Made by a program: the position numbers and the translations under genes. A stretch of DNA of 64,000 bases from DASUGC01 sp035606665 (GTDB lineage: Bacteria > Acidobacteriota > Vicinamibacteria > Vicinamibacterales > SCN-69-37), in the NCBI GenBank assembly GCA_035606665.1, contig DATNEY010000008.1:12392-76391 (forward strand), read 5' to 3'. The notes beneath the pieces are model-generated. The model had not been told where the DNA came from and searched no databases. It saw only the letters and a list, made by a program, of their open reading frames with translations. Every line of letters starts with the position of its first letter. Within the stretch, counting starts at the first letter, position 1. Below, piece after piece: positions 25,118 through 32,872 of this stretch.

Positions 25118-26206
25118 TCACGTTGGTTTTATTTCTAGCGCGTAAATCAGTCTTTTCAGCGTCTCCGATCGCACGGATCTACCCGCGCGGAGTTTTTCGA
25201 TCGTGTGCTGGCTCAGTCGTGACCTCCTCATCGTTTCCCGGACTCCAACCTTCTTGATGCGAAGCAACGTCGCCCGGTCCGCTTTGACAGAGCGCCGAAC
25301 GTTGTATCGCGGAACCCGCGAGTTAATTAGGCTTAAGTCCTCGCCGTGCTGCCAGCGTCGATCTGTTTCCTTGCCGATTAGTTGCATGTCCCCAAGCACG
25401 ACGCGGTCCCTTGCGAGAAGTCCCTGGGTGGTCGCACCACATCGACCGCCGTCGGGCGCAAGCGCCTTCGCCTCGGGATGGTTGATGTAGCGTCGCAACA
25501 GCGCTCCGACCGTCTGTGGAATCACCTTGTCAAGTTGCGGGCCTTGCTTCAAGGCCAGTTGAAACAACCGGCCATCGTGAACGTTTAGGCAAGGCAATCG
25601 AATCCAGTCCCGTCGTCGTTTGCTGAATGGTGCAATCAGCGTGAACCGCTCCCTATCGACTCCCCTCGGATAGCCGATGCTGGAATCCACAAGAACGTAG
25701 AACACAAAGTTGAAGGGGCGAATGGACCGTGCGGCCTTCCGCAGGACATTCGGTGTGCTCACAACGAGTTTCATCAACGCGGGTCGGTCGAACCAGCTCG
25801 GCTCTGATTCCGACTCTCCGAGAATGTTCGGGAGCATCCAGCGCCACGCATCAGAGTGCCACGGCGGCACCCCCCTGCGTTCTCCCTTTGGGGAGTAGAG
25901 GTAGCCGAGCCCGTGCGCCTTGGGCTCGATGATGTCGAGCTTTCGTCTCCGACGTTGATATAGAACATAGCGTTTTGACGAAATCGCAAGGCCGAGAAGA
26001 GGACGCAGCTTTCCGCGTTCGTCGAAATTAACCGACTCGATCTTCAACAGTTCTCGAACGATCGTGCGGTCGTATGGATTGAGCCTATCGAAACACCGGA
26101 CAATCGCTCGCACCTCCGCCAACGACGCGACATTCAGACCTTCCGCTTGACGGTTTTTCCGCCGGGACATGGGACCCACCCTCGCCTCTTCGCCGCAACA
26201 ATGCAC
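25118..26206 (-). CDS. Family B DNA polymerase, C-terminal part (separate frame)
   Basis: This frame continues the polymerase of 26134-27960. From AEGLNVASLAEVRAIVRCFD it reads as the PolB thumb and C-terminal part: RLNPYDRTIVRELLKIESVN, LGLAISSKRYVLYQRR and HGLGYLYSPKGERRGVP. The last 50 residues (VRETMRRSRLSQHTIEKLRA and GRSVRSETLKRLIYAL) look like a helix-turn-helix. Homology starts near 26150, where the upstream frame ends; the first 20 codons are shadow. It may be made by -1 frameshifting at AAAAA (26154-26158), by internal initiation at MSRRKNRQAEG, or not at all if the gene is broken. Confidence 0.75.
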   Translation of the reverse strand: MHCCGEEARVGPMSRRKNRQAEGLNVASLAEVRAIVRCFDRLNPYDRTIVRELLKIESVNFDERGKLRPLLGLAISSKRYVLYQRRRRKLDIIEPKAHGLGYLYSPKGERRGVPPWHSDAWRWMLPNILGESESEPSWFDRPALMKLVVSTPNVLRKAARSIRPFNFVFYVLVDSSIGYPRGVDRERFTLIAPFSKRRRDWIRLPCLNVHDGRLFQLALKQGPQLDKVIPQTVGALLRRYINHPEAKALAPDGGRCGATTQGLLARDRVVLGDMQLIGKETDRRWQHGEDLSLINSRVPRYNVRRSVKADRATLLRIKKVGVRETMRRSRLSQHTIEKLRAGRSVRSETLKRLIYALEIKPT

Positions 26207-27960
26207 ATGGAGTCCGTGTCACAGAACAGGTGACTCCCGCCGATGTCCCTTACGCGTCGCTCCAGCATTGCAAGCAGTAACCGCCCTCCGGCAGTGATGA
26301 GCGAAGCCAAAGGGGGGCAATACCAACGTCCGGGTTGCTCAACAACAGACGGCCGGATCGGGTCTCGTTTTTCTCCAGAGAAAATCCAAACCTGCTTTCG
26401 CTTCCGCAGAGCCTTTGAGATTACCTCGACGAACAGGCCGTAGCTCCCAGCGTTTGCCATCGTCTTCAGGAACAGCCCTTGCGGATCGCGTTTGGTAAAC
26501 CGCTCTCGCTGTTCAATTACGTGCCGAAAGAAGTCTTGCTGCCTCGGATTGATTGGAATTGCACCGCGCAACGTCACGTTTCGCAGACCACGCTGTCGCC
26601 CGTGCGGGGCCATTCGAATCGCGCGCAGAATCTTCGGTGCTTTGCCTGTCAGCAGAACTGATGCAACAAGGTCCGGCCCGGCGAACCACAAGGCCTGAGT
26701 CGACTTGAGAAAACTAGACCCTATGTTTGTCGTTGACCCGTTGTAGAGCGAGCGAACGGGCAAAATATCGTCTTCGGGTCTGACAAGAGCGAAGAATGAG
26801 AGGTGTTTCCAAAACGCGGGATTGAACGTCCGCTCCAGTGTCACAGTCCTCAGCAACTTACGAACCTCAGTCGTGGCATTCGGAAAGCTCAATCGGGCCG
26901 CCGTCACAACTCGCCAATTGCCGAGGAGGGTATTCACTGTCGGGTATTGACTCTTGAAATCCGTCAGGATTACCGGAACTTCAACGTGTCGGACCCGCGT
27001 CTCTGTCCGGCCGCCGTAATAGGACTGCATCGCGATTCCATGAACCCTGTCTGGAATTCGAAACTTCTGCGACGGAGGGACAATGCCCATCGCGTGGAAG
27101 TAGGCCTTCGCAAACGACGCAGATGAGGCTGTTTGGTCTGGCAGCAGCGTGACCGGGTGCCTGTCGAACTCAGTCTTGAGCCCGTTGAGCGCATCGACGG
27201 TCGCGCGGACGTCTTGTCGGCAATAGCGAATCTCTGAAAGTGTTACGCGGCCTGTGAGCTTATGCGCGAGTTTGCCCGGGACACCCAAGTGCTTGCACAG
27301 CGAGTCGAGCGAAAACGACGTTTCGTAGAGCGCGTGTGCCAACGTGTGGATATCCAAGAAACGACCTCTTGTCTTCCATTCCTCTGGATGCTGAGGTCGA
27401 GTCAGATTTACGAAGGCGGATCGACTCGTTCTTGTAGCGATGTGAATGTCAGGGCGTTCGGGATTCGGTTCGAGTCGACCGGTTCGCCGGGACTTCCGTT
27501 CAGCAAGAACTAGAGACCAGCCGCCGTCTCTTGCCGGTCGCCAAGAGGTCGCGAGTCGCGACAAATCAAATGGCAGGTTGAAGCACACGACCATTCCGCC
27601 CAATCTCAGAACCCGAAAGAGTTGTTTTTCGACGAAGTCCCGCCGGGTGAGCAACGCCAGCCGGGGCGGAGGAAAGGTCTTGAACCCGATGTCCGGCGAG
27701 TCCAGCGCTGCCGCCGTGAACACCTGCAGATCGTTGGTCGGGGCAGCATCAGGGCGGATCAGGCCTTCCTCGGCGCAGACGTAGCGCCCGTTGTGCAATC
27801 TGCAACGTCGAAACGCGCCCAGCGTCAGCGTTTGCTCGGTGTCTAGAGTGGTTTCAGTGTCAAAGACCAGAACCTCGTCTGGCCAGCGCGGTTCGTTTGT
27901 CTTTCGCGAGACCTTTGGCTTTACGGCCGTGTGAATTCGAACGAACACATCCTGCGACAT
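26134..27960 (-). CDS. Family B DNA polymerase, exonuclease and palm part
   Basis: 608 aa with all catalytic motifs. The 3'-5' exonuclease has Exo I VFDTETT (D34, E36), Exo II FNLPFDLSRL (N128, D132) and Exo III YCRQD (Y246, D250). The polymerase has motif A TDFKSQYP (334-340), motif B KTMANAGSYG (499-508) and motif C FCDTDSM (D581, D583). It then stops after GGKTVKRKV, and the thumb continues in the -1 frame. Start MSQDVFVRIHTAVK with an AGAGGAC site. The operon order HTH, HNH, PolB is that of a casposon replication module. Confidence 0.88.
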   Translation of the reverse strand: MSQDVFVRIHTAVKPKVSRKTNEPRWPDEVLVFDTETTLDTEQTLTLGAFRRCRLHNGRYVCAEEGLIRPDAAPTNDLQVFTAAALDSPDIGFKTFPPPRLALLTRRDFVEKQLFRVLRLGGMVVCFNLPFDLSRLATSWRPARDGGWSLVLAERKSRRTGRLEPNPERPDIHIATRTSRSAFVNLTRPQHPEEWKTRGRFLDIHTLAHALYETSFSLDSLCKHLGVPGKLAHKLTGRVTLSEIRYCRQDVRATVDALNGLKTEFDRHPVTLLPDQTASSASFAKAYFHAMGIVPPSQKFRIPDRVHGIAMQSYYGGRTETRVRHVEVPVILTDFKSQYPTVNTLLGNWRVVTAARLSFPNATTEVRKLLRTVTLERTFNPAFWKHLSFFALVRPEDDILPVRSLYNGSTTNIGSSFLKSTQALWFAGPDLVASVLLTGKAPKILRAIRMAPHGRQRGLRNVTLRGAIPINPRQQDFFRHVIEQRERFTKRDPQGLFLKTMANAGSYGLFVEVISKALRKRKQVWIFSGEKRDPIRPSVVEQPGRWYCPPLASLITAGGRLLLAMLERRVRDIGGSHLFCDTDSMCIVAAKRRGWVPCPGGKTVKRKV

Positions 27961-28231
27961 CGGTTCCGTCCTCTTCCAAGAGCTGCCAAACAAAGACCAA
28001 CACCGCGCGCAGGACATGACGCTGCCGCTCATGCGGGTCTGGCGTGTAGGTCATGTCGATGCCCGCGTTGAAGAGCGCCGTAGTGACCCTGCGATGGTGG
28101 TGAATGCATAAAGGCAAAACAAAGTCCGGAGCGTGCTGACGTCCGCCCACGTGATGAAACTCGATGGTCCGTCGACCGCCACAGAAACAGCAGCGAGCAT
28201 TCGAACGGCGGACCGACCAGCCCTTGGCCAT
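27860..28231 (-). CDS. HNH-type endonuclease-like protein
   Basis: A 123-aa protein: NARCCFCGGRRTIEFHHVGG followed by APDFVLPLCIHHHRRVT. CxxC, the HH pair and a second CxxH-like cluster are the pattern of an HNH or zinc-finger nuclease. Its end overlaps the start of polB by about 100 nt in another frame, so the two are tightly coupled. HNH nucleases are recurrent casposon genes. It begins 2 nt after the HTH gene stop. Confidence 0.78.
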   Translation of the reverse strand: MAKGWSVRRSNARCCFCGGRRTIEFHHVGGRQHAPDFVLPLCIHHHRRVTTALFNAGIDMTYTPDPHERQRHVLRAVLVFVWQLLEEDGTDVAGCVRSNSHGRKAKGLAKDKRTALARRGSGL

Positions 28232-28233
28232 CG

Positions 28234-28797
28234 CTACCCAACGTCCACGTAGAGCGAGTCGAGTTTGAGGGCGTCAGCGTCGGCGAGTTCGCGCAGCTTC
28301 ACCGGGTCGGTTAGAAACGCGACCTTGGTCCTCCCAATCCGGAACGTCCTACCTTCGAATTTCGCAAGCCGAGACGGGTCGTTCTTGCGATAGAAATGGG
28401 CAACGGCGTTCGCGTGCTCGGACACAAGACGCGCAGTCTTTAGGTCACTGACGACAACCGGCACAGGCCCCTGCTCGGTAAGAACGTGAAGCTCGCGGCG
28501 AAGCGAGTCGGTCGACAAAGCAAAGAAGCGTCCGGCCGGGCCTTTCCGTCGAACGGCCTTACCGACATGGCGTCTGAAGGTTTCTGGTTTTAGACGCACT
28601 TGGCGGACAGCTGCCGCCAGCGAAGTTCCTCGACGCATCTCGGCGAGGGCTTGTAGTGCGCGTTGATGAGTCTCGCGCCAACGTCGCGAACGTCGGATCA
28701 CGACGGGCTTGATCGTTCGTTGGCGTTTGGTTTGGCGACGTCGCTTGTGTGTTCGACGTGATGGTCGTTTGTGTTCAGGCTTCTTCTTCTTGCTCAT
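28234..28797 (-). CDS. Basic HTH-like DNA-binding protein of the element
   Basis: 187 aa. The N-terminus is strongly basic (MSKKKKPEHKRPSRRTHKRR and onward). It is followed by ALAEMRRGTSLAAAVRQVRL then PETFRRHVGK, which fits a helix-turn-helix. The C-terminal part has short strands (VPVVVSDLKTARLVSEHANA). It is the first gene of the HTH-HNH-PolB operon. A role as TIR-binding, regulatory or replication-accessory protein is inferred. The longer ORF upstream runs over the divergent promoter and is not used. Confidence 0.65.
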   Translation of the reverse strand: MSKKKKPEHKRPSRRTHKRRRQTKRQRTIKPVVIRRSRRWRETHQRALQALAEMRRGTSLAAAVRQVRLKPETFRRHVGKAVRRKGPAGRFFALSTDSLRRELHVLTEQGPVPVVVSDLKTARLVSEHANAVAHFYRKNDPSRLAKFEGRTFRIGRTKVAFLTDPVKLRELADADALKLDSLYVDVG

Positions 28798-28891
28798 GGG
28801 AATCGTCCTCCGTGCCGGGAACGATTCTCCGTGCAGCGTTTCGAATCGCTGGCTCTGACGGGACCTAACTACTCTGGGGCGCTCGGCAATT

Positions 28892-28947
28892 TGTCCGCAG
28901 AATGTTTCTCCAGATTGGGCGAACAGCTGCAATCTGTCCGCGGAATG
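28892..28947 (+). promoter_or_regulatory. Direct repeats in the divergent promoter region
   Basis: TGTCCGCAGAATG (28892-28904) and TGTCCGCGGAATG (28935-28947) differ at one base and lie 43 bp apart, four helical turns, between the HTH operon (-) and the zinc-ribbon/cas1 operon (+). They look like twin sites for a regulator, perhaps the HTH protein itself. The rest of the 160-nt gap shows no gene. Confidence 0.55.
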
Positions 28948-28953
28948 ATTTGG

Positions 28954-28959
28954 TAGGAT
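28954..28959 (+). promoter_or_regulatory. -10-like TAGGAT before the zinc-ribbon gene
   Basis: TAGGAT overlaps the first possible ATG (28958). Transcription from it would start near 28966-28967, so translation would use the second ATG at 28970 with almost no leader. Confidence 0.35.
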
Positions 28960-28969
28960 GGCGGCCGAA

Positions 28970-29521
28970 ATGGCCGCGAAAAAGGGTCGTGTGCGAAAGG
29001 TCCAGTTAGCTGCTCTTGACAAGAATTCGCGGAGCGGTCGAAAGCGCGCTACTCAGGGCGAGGACATCCTGTTTCAGCAGGCCGAGAATCATCGGCAGTC
29101 ATTAACTTGGTGGTGGCCGAAATTGCGAAACGCGCTGCGCAAAGCGACCACAGTCGATGACGTCGTGCTGGCGTGGAGGGACGCGGGGCGTCACGACGGC
29201 GAACACGGGTTTGTTCCATTGACCGTGCTGGCGCCTCGAATCCTGTCTGTCCTGCAGGAACCGAGATTCTGGGACAAGAAAGAGGTAACGCAGATTCGGC
29301 ACTTGGCCGACTCGGTAGCGGCTAGCACTGGATCGGCCCGGCGGTCGCGCGACCTCGTTGGACGCGGGCGAGCCTTGGCTGAGAGGCGCAGCGCCACTCA
29401 CATCAAGACTGCTGAACCGGTATGGGCTATTGAGTGTTCATGCGGATATCGTGGCCACTCGAAACAGATGGCCTGTCCGAAATGCGGCGCAGAAATACCG
29501 CTTACGCTGCTCACGCCATAG
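28970..29521 (+). CDS. Zinc-ribbon protein upstream of cas1
   Basis: About 183 aa from MAAKKGRVRKVQLAALDKNS; a start four codons earlier is possible. The N-terminus is basic. The middle is helical (QSLTWWWPKLRNALRKATTV). The C-terminus is a zinc ribbon, IECSCGYRGHSKQMACPKCG, with four cysteines. It is the first gene of the plus-strand arm leading into cas1 (95 nt gap). The function is unknown; DNA binding in the transposition module is plausible. Confidence 0.6.
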   Translation: MAAKKGRVRKVQLAALDKNSRSGRKRATQGEDILFQQAENHRQSLTWWWPKLRNALRKATTVDDVVLAWRDAGRHDGEHGFVPLTVLAPRILSVLQEPRFWDKKEVTQIRHLADSVAASTGSARRSRDLVGRGRALAERRSATHIKTAEPVWAIECSCGYRGHSKQMACPKCGAEIPLTLLTP

Positions 29522-29532
29522 GGGTTTCCGGC

Positions 29533-29588
29533 TAAAATACAGGTAAATCAAGCGGAACGTATCGGTGCTGATAACACCGACACGTTCC
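29533..29588 (+). promoter_or_regulatory. Probable cas1 promoter and palindrome
   Basis: TAAAAT (29533-29538) is a possible -10. It is followed by a near-perfect inverted repeat, GGAACGTATCGGTG (29554-29567) and CACCGACACGTTCC (29575-29588), with a 7-nt loop and one mismatch. It would lie in the 5' leader of cas1 as a hairpin or serve as an operator. There is no T-run, so it is not a classical terminator. AGGAGG at 29599-29604 is the ribosome site of cas1. Confidence 0.5.
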
Positions 29589-29615
29589 TAACCACCACAG
29601 GAGGTATGAACTCCG

Positions 29616-30425
29616 ATGGCAGCTTCGAACACCCTACCCGAAGTCCGGCCGCTCCTCAATTTCGAGTCAATCGTTCCTCGCGGCGGCGTAGTGACGCTGT
29701 CAGGCTTCGGCATCAGTGCCCAAGTTGAACGCGGACACTTGGTGTTGCGCGACGGAGTCTGCGACAAGAGACGGGAAGGGCGGTTTTCAAGAATCAATCA
29801 TGGTTTACGACGCGTAGTTGTCATTGGCAGCGACGGGATGATTTCGCTAGCCGCACTTCGGTGGATTCACGACCAGAAGGCTGCCTTCGTGATGGTCGAA
29901 CGCAATGGCCGTTGCCTCACCACGGCGGGTCCAGTTGGTCCGAAAGCCGTCAGCCTGAAGAGGATGCAAGTCGACGCAGTCCACAGCGGCGCGTCTATCG
30001 GAATCGCTCGAACCATTTTAGATAGAAAGCTCGGCGCACAGGCCGCACTTGCACGCCAACGATTGAAAGCCCACCACGTGGCGAATGCAATTGAAGCAGA
30101 ACGGTCAGCGCTATCAGGTATCAACCGCGTGGATGCACTCCGCTGGGCCGAGGCCCGAGCAGCGTTGGCCTACTGGTCAGCTTGGCGAGACCTCGCAATC
30201 GCTTTCCCAACACACTCACTCGCACGTGTGCCGGTTCATTGGCGGGTCTTTGGCGCGCGTCGGTCACCTCTGACCGGGTCCGGAAGGCTTGCCGTGAATC
30301 CTCCGAACGCGATGCTCAACTACCTGTATGCGGTTTTGGAATCGGAAAGCAGCGACTCAATTGCCAAACAGCTGTCACCGCAGCCGCAAATAGGGTCTAT
30401 AGAGAACTTGGGCCCGGTTTTGTAG
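29616..30425 (+). CDS. cas1: Solo Cas1 (casposase-like), C-terminally truncated
   Basis: 269 aa. The N-terminal beta domain contains RRVVVIGSDGMISLAALRWI. The helical domain shows LKRMQVDAVHSGASIGIART, ALRWAEARAALAYWSAW with the catalytic Glu at 179, and NPPNAMLNYLYAVLESE (228-244). Normal Cas1 goes on about 60-90 residues with the metal-binding His and Asp (GxxH...DLME). Here only 25 unrelated residues follow, and these are an out-of-frame or displaced GxxExxY start. It therefore has Glu but no His or Asp, and integrase activity is doubtful. No cas2 or CRISPR repeats lie nearby, and PolB with TIRs points to a casposon. ATG lies 11 nt after AGGAGG. Confidence 0.85.
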   Translation: MAASNTLPEVRPLLNFESIVPRGGVVTLSGFGISAQVERGHLVLRDGVCDKRREGRFSRINHGLRRVVVIGSDGMISLAALRWIHDQKAAFVMVERNGRCLTTAGPVGPKAVSLKRMQVDAVHSGASIGIARTILDRKLGAQAALARQRLKAHHVANAIEAERSALSGINRVDALRWAEARAALAYWSAWRDLAIAFPTHSLARVPVHWRVFGARRSPLTGSGRLAVNPPNAMLNYLYAVLESESSDSIAKQLSPQPQIGSIENLGPVL

Positions 30426-30952
30426 AACAGGTTTACAGGGATGCGATGGCGGTCGAATTGCGATTGCTTGGTCTGCGCTACGAAATTGAACGAAATATTG
30501 AGGTTTTCTATCGTGGGGCGCGGGTTGGATTACACCGCCTCGATTTCATCGTCGACGGAAATCTTGTTGTCGAGCTAAAAGCAGCAGGAAAAATTTCTGA
30601 ACATAACTTCGCGCAAACTAGCGCCTATTTGCGAACGACAAATCTCAAAACGGCGCTAGTAATCAATTTCCCGTCGCCTGAAAAGGACGACGGACCGGAA
30701 ATTGAGATCATTGGCGCGCGACGCGCGGGGAAGCGAGCGCACAAAGGAACGGGTAAACGCAGACTCGCAAGGAAACAGAAGCACCTTTCAAGGACCAAAC
30801 GAGCGCCCAAGCCCAAGCAAAAGCCGCTCAGCGACCTTGTTTGGGACGACGTTTCGCGTCGGTATGTCGACCCCCAGCTAGTGCAGGCCGTAATCACTCC
30901 AGCCCAGCCGGAACAGCCGCAGGCCTCAACCGACGACCCGTCACCGAGCTGA
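30182..30952 (+). pseudogene. GxxExxY-type PD-(D/E)XK protein, N-terminus shifted out of frame
   Basis: Homology begins at about 30371: AVTAAANRVYRELGPGFVEQ VY contains the name-giving G-x-x-E-x-x-Y. It continues with HRLDFIVDGNLVVELKAAG (catalytic D and ExK) and FAQTSAYLRTTNLKTALVIN. About 80 basic and Pro-rich residues follow. The upstream part of this ORF (30182-30370) is a shadow of cas1. The usual family start ...IAK is found just before, in the cas1 frame (DSIAK at 30354-30368), so two extra bases or one missing base separate the halves. No start codon of its own is evident. It is the last gene before the right TIR. Confidence 0.65.
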
Positions 30953-31004
30953 TTCGAGTTGAGCCCGACGCGACCCGCGCGGTGACCGGCTCACCACCCG
31001 CAGG

Positions 31005-31039
31005 GGTGTAGCACTTTTCCCGTTGCAATCGCTTACCCC
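31005..31039 (-). repeat. Right terminal inverted repeat of the element
   Basis: 35 bp, the exact inverse complement of 20959-20993. It is followed directly by the second 14-bp target copy GTCAAGGAAGGGAA (31040-31053). Confidence 0.95.
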
Positions 31040-31054
31040 GTCAAGGAAGGGAAG

Positions 31055-31089
31055 GGGGTAAGCGATCCCAATGGGAAAAGTGCTACACC
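31055..31089 (+). repeat. Third, diverged terminal-repeat copy next to the right end
   Basis: A 35-bp stretch GGGGTAAGCGATCCCAAT... ending GTGCTACACC matches the TIR at 32 of 35 positions, in the orientation of the left TIR. One G separates it from the 14-bp target copy. It is probably the left end of an older element at the same site, or part of the target recognised by the casposase. Confidence 0.85.
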
Positions 31090-31219
31090 CGCTTGCGGGT
31101 CATCAGGCAGTCGCATCAACTGGGCGGCGCGGGTTCGGAGTTCACCTGCCCTTGGTGAAATGGCTGTCGAACGCTCGAACTCCCCAAGGTGCGCGACGAG
31201 GTCGTCCGCGCGGCGTCGG

Positions 31220-32722
31220 TCAAAAAATCTGTACCAACTTTGGCGATCGGACAAAGGTCTCTGGCACGATGAATACTGGCCGCAATGCCTCGATCAAGAG
31301 ATCGCGAAAAATGGCAGGCAGGTTGCCGAAGACCGTGCCGGTGTCGGCACTCATCAGATTCGGCGTCGAAAGATCCAGCGTGTGTCCCGTCCCCTCCCAA
31401 TAGGCCCGCCAAACCAAGGTCGAACAAATGAACGTGCTCGTCGAGTTCTTACGGGCATCGAGGAAGGCGAGGATGGCGTCGAATGTCCCGCGCAACGGGC
31501 TGCGAGCCACATACGGTAGGTGAAGCAGGGGCCGAAACAGCCGCGTGACTTCGGCCAGGGGTTGGAGGATGTCAGTGTCAACACTCCAGTACGGAAGGCC
31601 CTGTTGCGTAATCGCAGAAGCCCACTCCACAATCGCATCGCGCATCGCATTCGCAATGGGTGTCCGAGTAGTGAATCCGGCCATCGTGCGGGCTTTCCAC
31701 ACGAGACTCTGTTCTAGTGGCACGGACCGCACCTCCCCCCCCACACCCGCCTCTCCTGCGGTGACTGCCTCCGCCAACCAAGGCGTTCCATCTTCGTCTC
31801 CGCCTAGGTACAGGGCGACGTGCGTGTAGTTGGGGCCGTACAGAATGACTTGCGCCGACGCTGGGTCGGAATCGACGATGATGTCGGCATGTCGAAGCGG
31901 AAGGAGGAGCGTCGGTGATGTGTTCGGTCCTCCGCTGAATCCACCGCTTGGATGAATGGTGATGAGATTTGACAGATCAAAGGTGACGCGATCTCGCACC
32001 TGCACCGTCGGGCTCGCCCCGAACGGCCACACGTATGCAAGCGCCTCCCATTTGCCCTCGGCATCGACACTCACTGAGCCAACCGACACGCTATTGATCA
32101 GCACATCCAAGCTGGCTCCCGCAGGACCGACGCCGGCGAGGGCCACGAACTGGGATTGCGGACTTGCGCCATCTGCCGGACTCGTGATCGCGAGCGACGC
32201 CGGCTGTGCGTTGACCGTTATTCTCGAGCGATATCGCCACACCACACTCGTGGTGAAGTCGTCCAGATAGAACGTTGTGCCGGGGGCGGACGGACCGTTT
32301 ACGGTAAACCTCGCAAAGACATTTCCGACGCTCGTGATGGTGCTCGCGATGACCGTGCCGCTGGCGTCTAGCAGCCGGAGGATGCCGGGACCTCGTAGTT
32401 GGGGACAGCAGTCATCCCCATGCCAGGCCGCACCCTCAACGGTTATGGACGTGATTCTTACCGATTGCGAGTATTCGAGCTTGTAGCGATATGCGAGTCT
32501 TGAATCAGTACCCGGCAGCGTCTCTGGTCCTCCCCCGGCGAACATCACGGATTGACCGGTGAAGGGTCCGCGTGGATCCGCCGTTTGCGACGTGAATCCC
32601 GCTTGCGTCGTACCCGCTGGATAGATGCCGGCGGTCGCTACCAACGTAACGGTCGGCGTTTGCGCCGCTGCGGTAGCGCTACAAAAAAGAAGTGAAAAGA
32701 CGCCAGCGCCCAGGAGCCGCAT
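31220..32722 (-). CDS. Exported protein with NlpC/P60-like (YiiX-type) C-terminal domain
   Basis: 500 aa with a signal peptide (MRLLGAGVFSLLFCSATAAA, cleavage before QTPTV). Residues about 25-165 are a beta-rich domain (PGTTFYLDDFTTSVVWRYRS) like those of PEP-CTERM-type proteins. An Ig-like segment follows (AITSPADGASPQSQFVALAG). The C-terminal part resembles permuted papain-fold hydrolases: HADIIVDSD, NYTHVALYLGGDEDG and the probable nucleophile Cys in STFICSTLVWRAY. A cell-wall or lipid amidase role outside the cytoplasm is possible. The 129 nt between the element and this stop codon contain no gene I can support. Confidence 0.68.
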   Translation of the reverse strand: MRLLGAGVFSLLFCSATAAAQTPTVTLVATAGIYPAGTTQAGFTSQTADPRGPFTGQSVMFAGGGPETLPGTDSRLAYRYKLEYSQSVRITSITVEGAAWHGDDCCPQLRGPGILRLLDASGTVIASTITSVGNVFARFTVNGPSAPGTTFYLDDFTTSVVWRYRSRITVNAQPASLAITSPADGASPQSQFVALAGVGPAGASLDVLINSVSVGSVSVDAEGKWEALAYVWPFGASPTVQVRDRVTFDLSNLITIHPSGGFSGGPNTSPTLLLPLRHADIIVDSDPASAQVILYGPNYTHVALYLGGDEDGTPWLAEAVTAGEAGVGGEVRSVPLEQSLVWKARTMAGFTTRTPIANAMRDAIVEWASAITQQGLPYWSVDTDILQPLAEVTRLFRPLLHLPYVARSPLRGTFDAILAFLDARKNSTSTFICSTLVWRAYWEGTGHTLDLSTPNLMSADTGTVFGNLPAIFRDLLIEALRPVFIVPETFVRSPKLVQIF

Positions 32723-32872
32723 ATGACACCTTTGGTTTCACCGTTCCGATGCTCAGAGTGAAGTTCGAGAGGATAACACACGCAACCCCAGCGATCGGGG
32801 CGGCCGTCGTGCGCGTACTCGCCCTGCGCCTGCGAGGGCCAAGCTCGCATCGCACGGCCGCACGGTTATACG

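Larger units (their letters stand above)
20945..31053. mobile_element. Casposon-like Cas1/PolB transposon with defence cargo
   Basis: The element body is 20959-31039 (about 10.08 kb). It has perfect 35-bp terminal inverted repeats, and a 14-bp direct repeat GTCAAGGAAGGGAA lies at 20945-20958 and 31040-31053. Inside are a family B DNA polymerase, an HNH protein, an HTH-like basic protein, a zinc-ribbon protein and a solo Cas1 with no Cas2 or CRISPR array. That is the hallmark set of casposons, which duplicate 14-15 bp at their target. Cargo genes are a nucleotidyl cyclase, Shedu, a PD-(D/E)XK protein, HEPN-LprI and GxxExxY. Base use is visibly less GC-rich than the flanks. PolB is frameshifted and Cas1 truncated, so it may now be non-autonomous. 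Confidence 0.85.

Noticed and set aside
29521..29616. CRISPR array or leader next to cas1
   Set aside because: Only one short inverted repeat is present; no direct repeats with spacers occur here or elsewhere in the element, and no cas2 is found.
20646..31053. Site-specific integration of the island into selC by a tyrosine integrase
   Set aside because: No integrase gene is present, and the element ends lie about 310 nt from selC at the cold-shock promoter with TIRs and TSD, which fits transposition.
31033..31254. 73-aa minus-strand frame (VAHLGEFERSTAISPRAGEL...)
   Set aside because: It crosses the target duplication and the third TIR copy; I recognise no family. It might be a remnant of a gene broken by insertion, but that cannot be supported.
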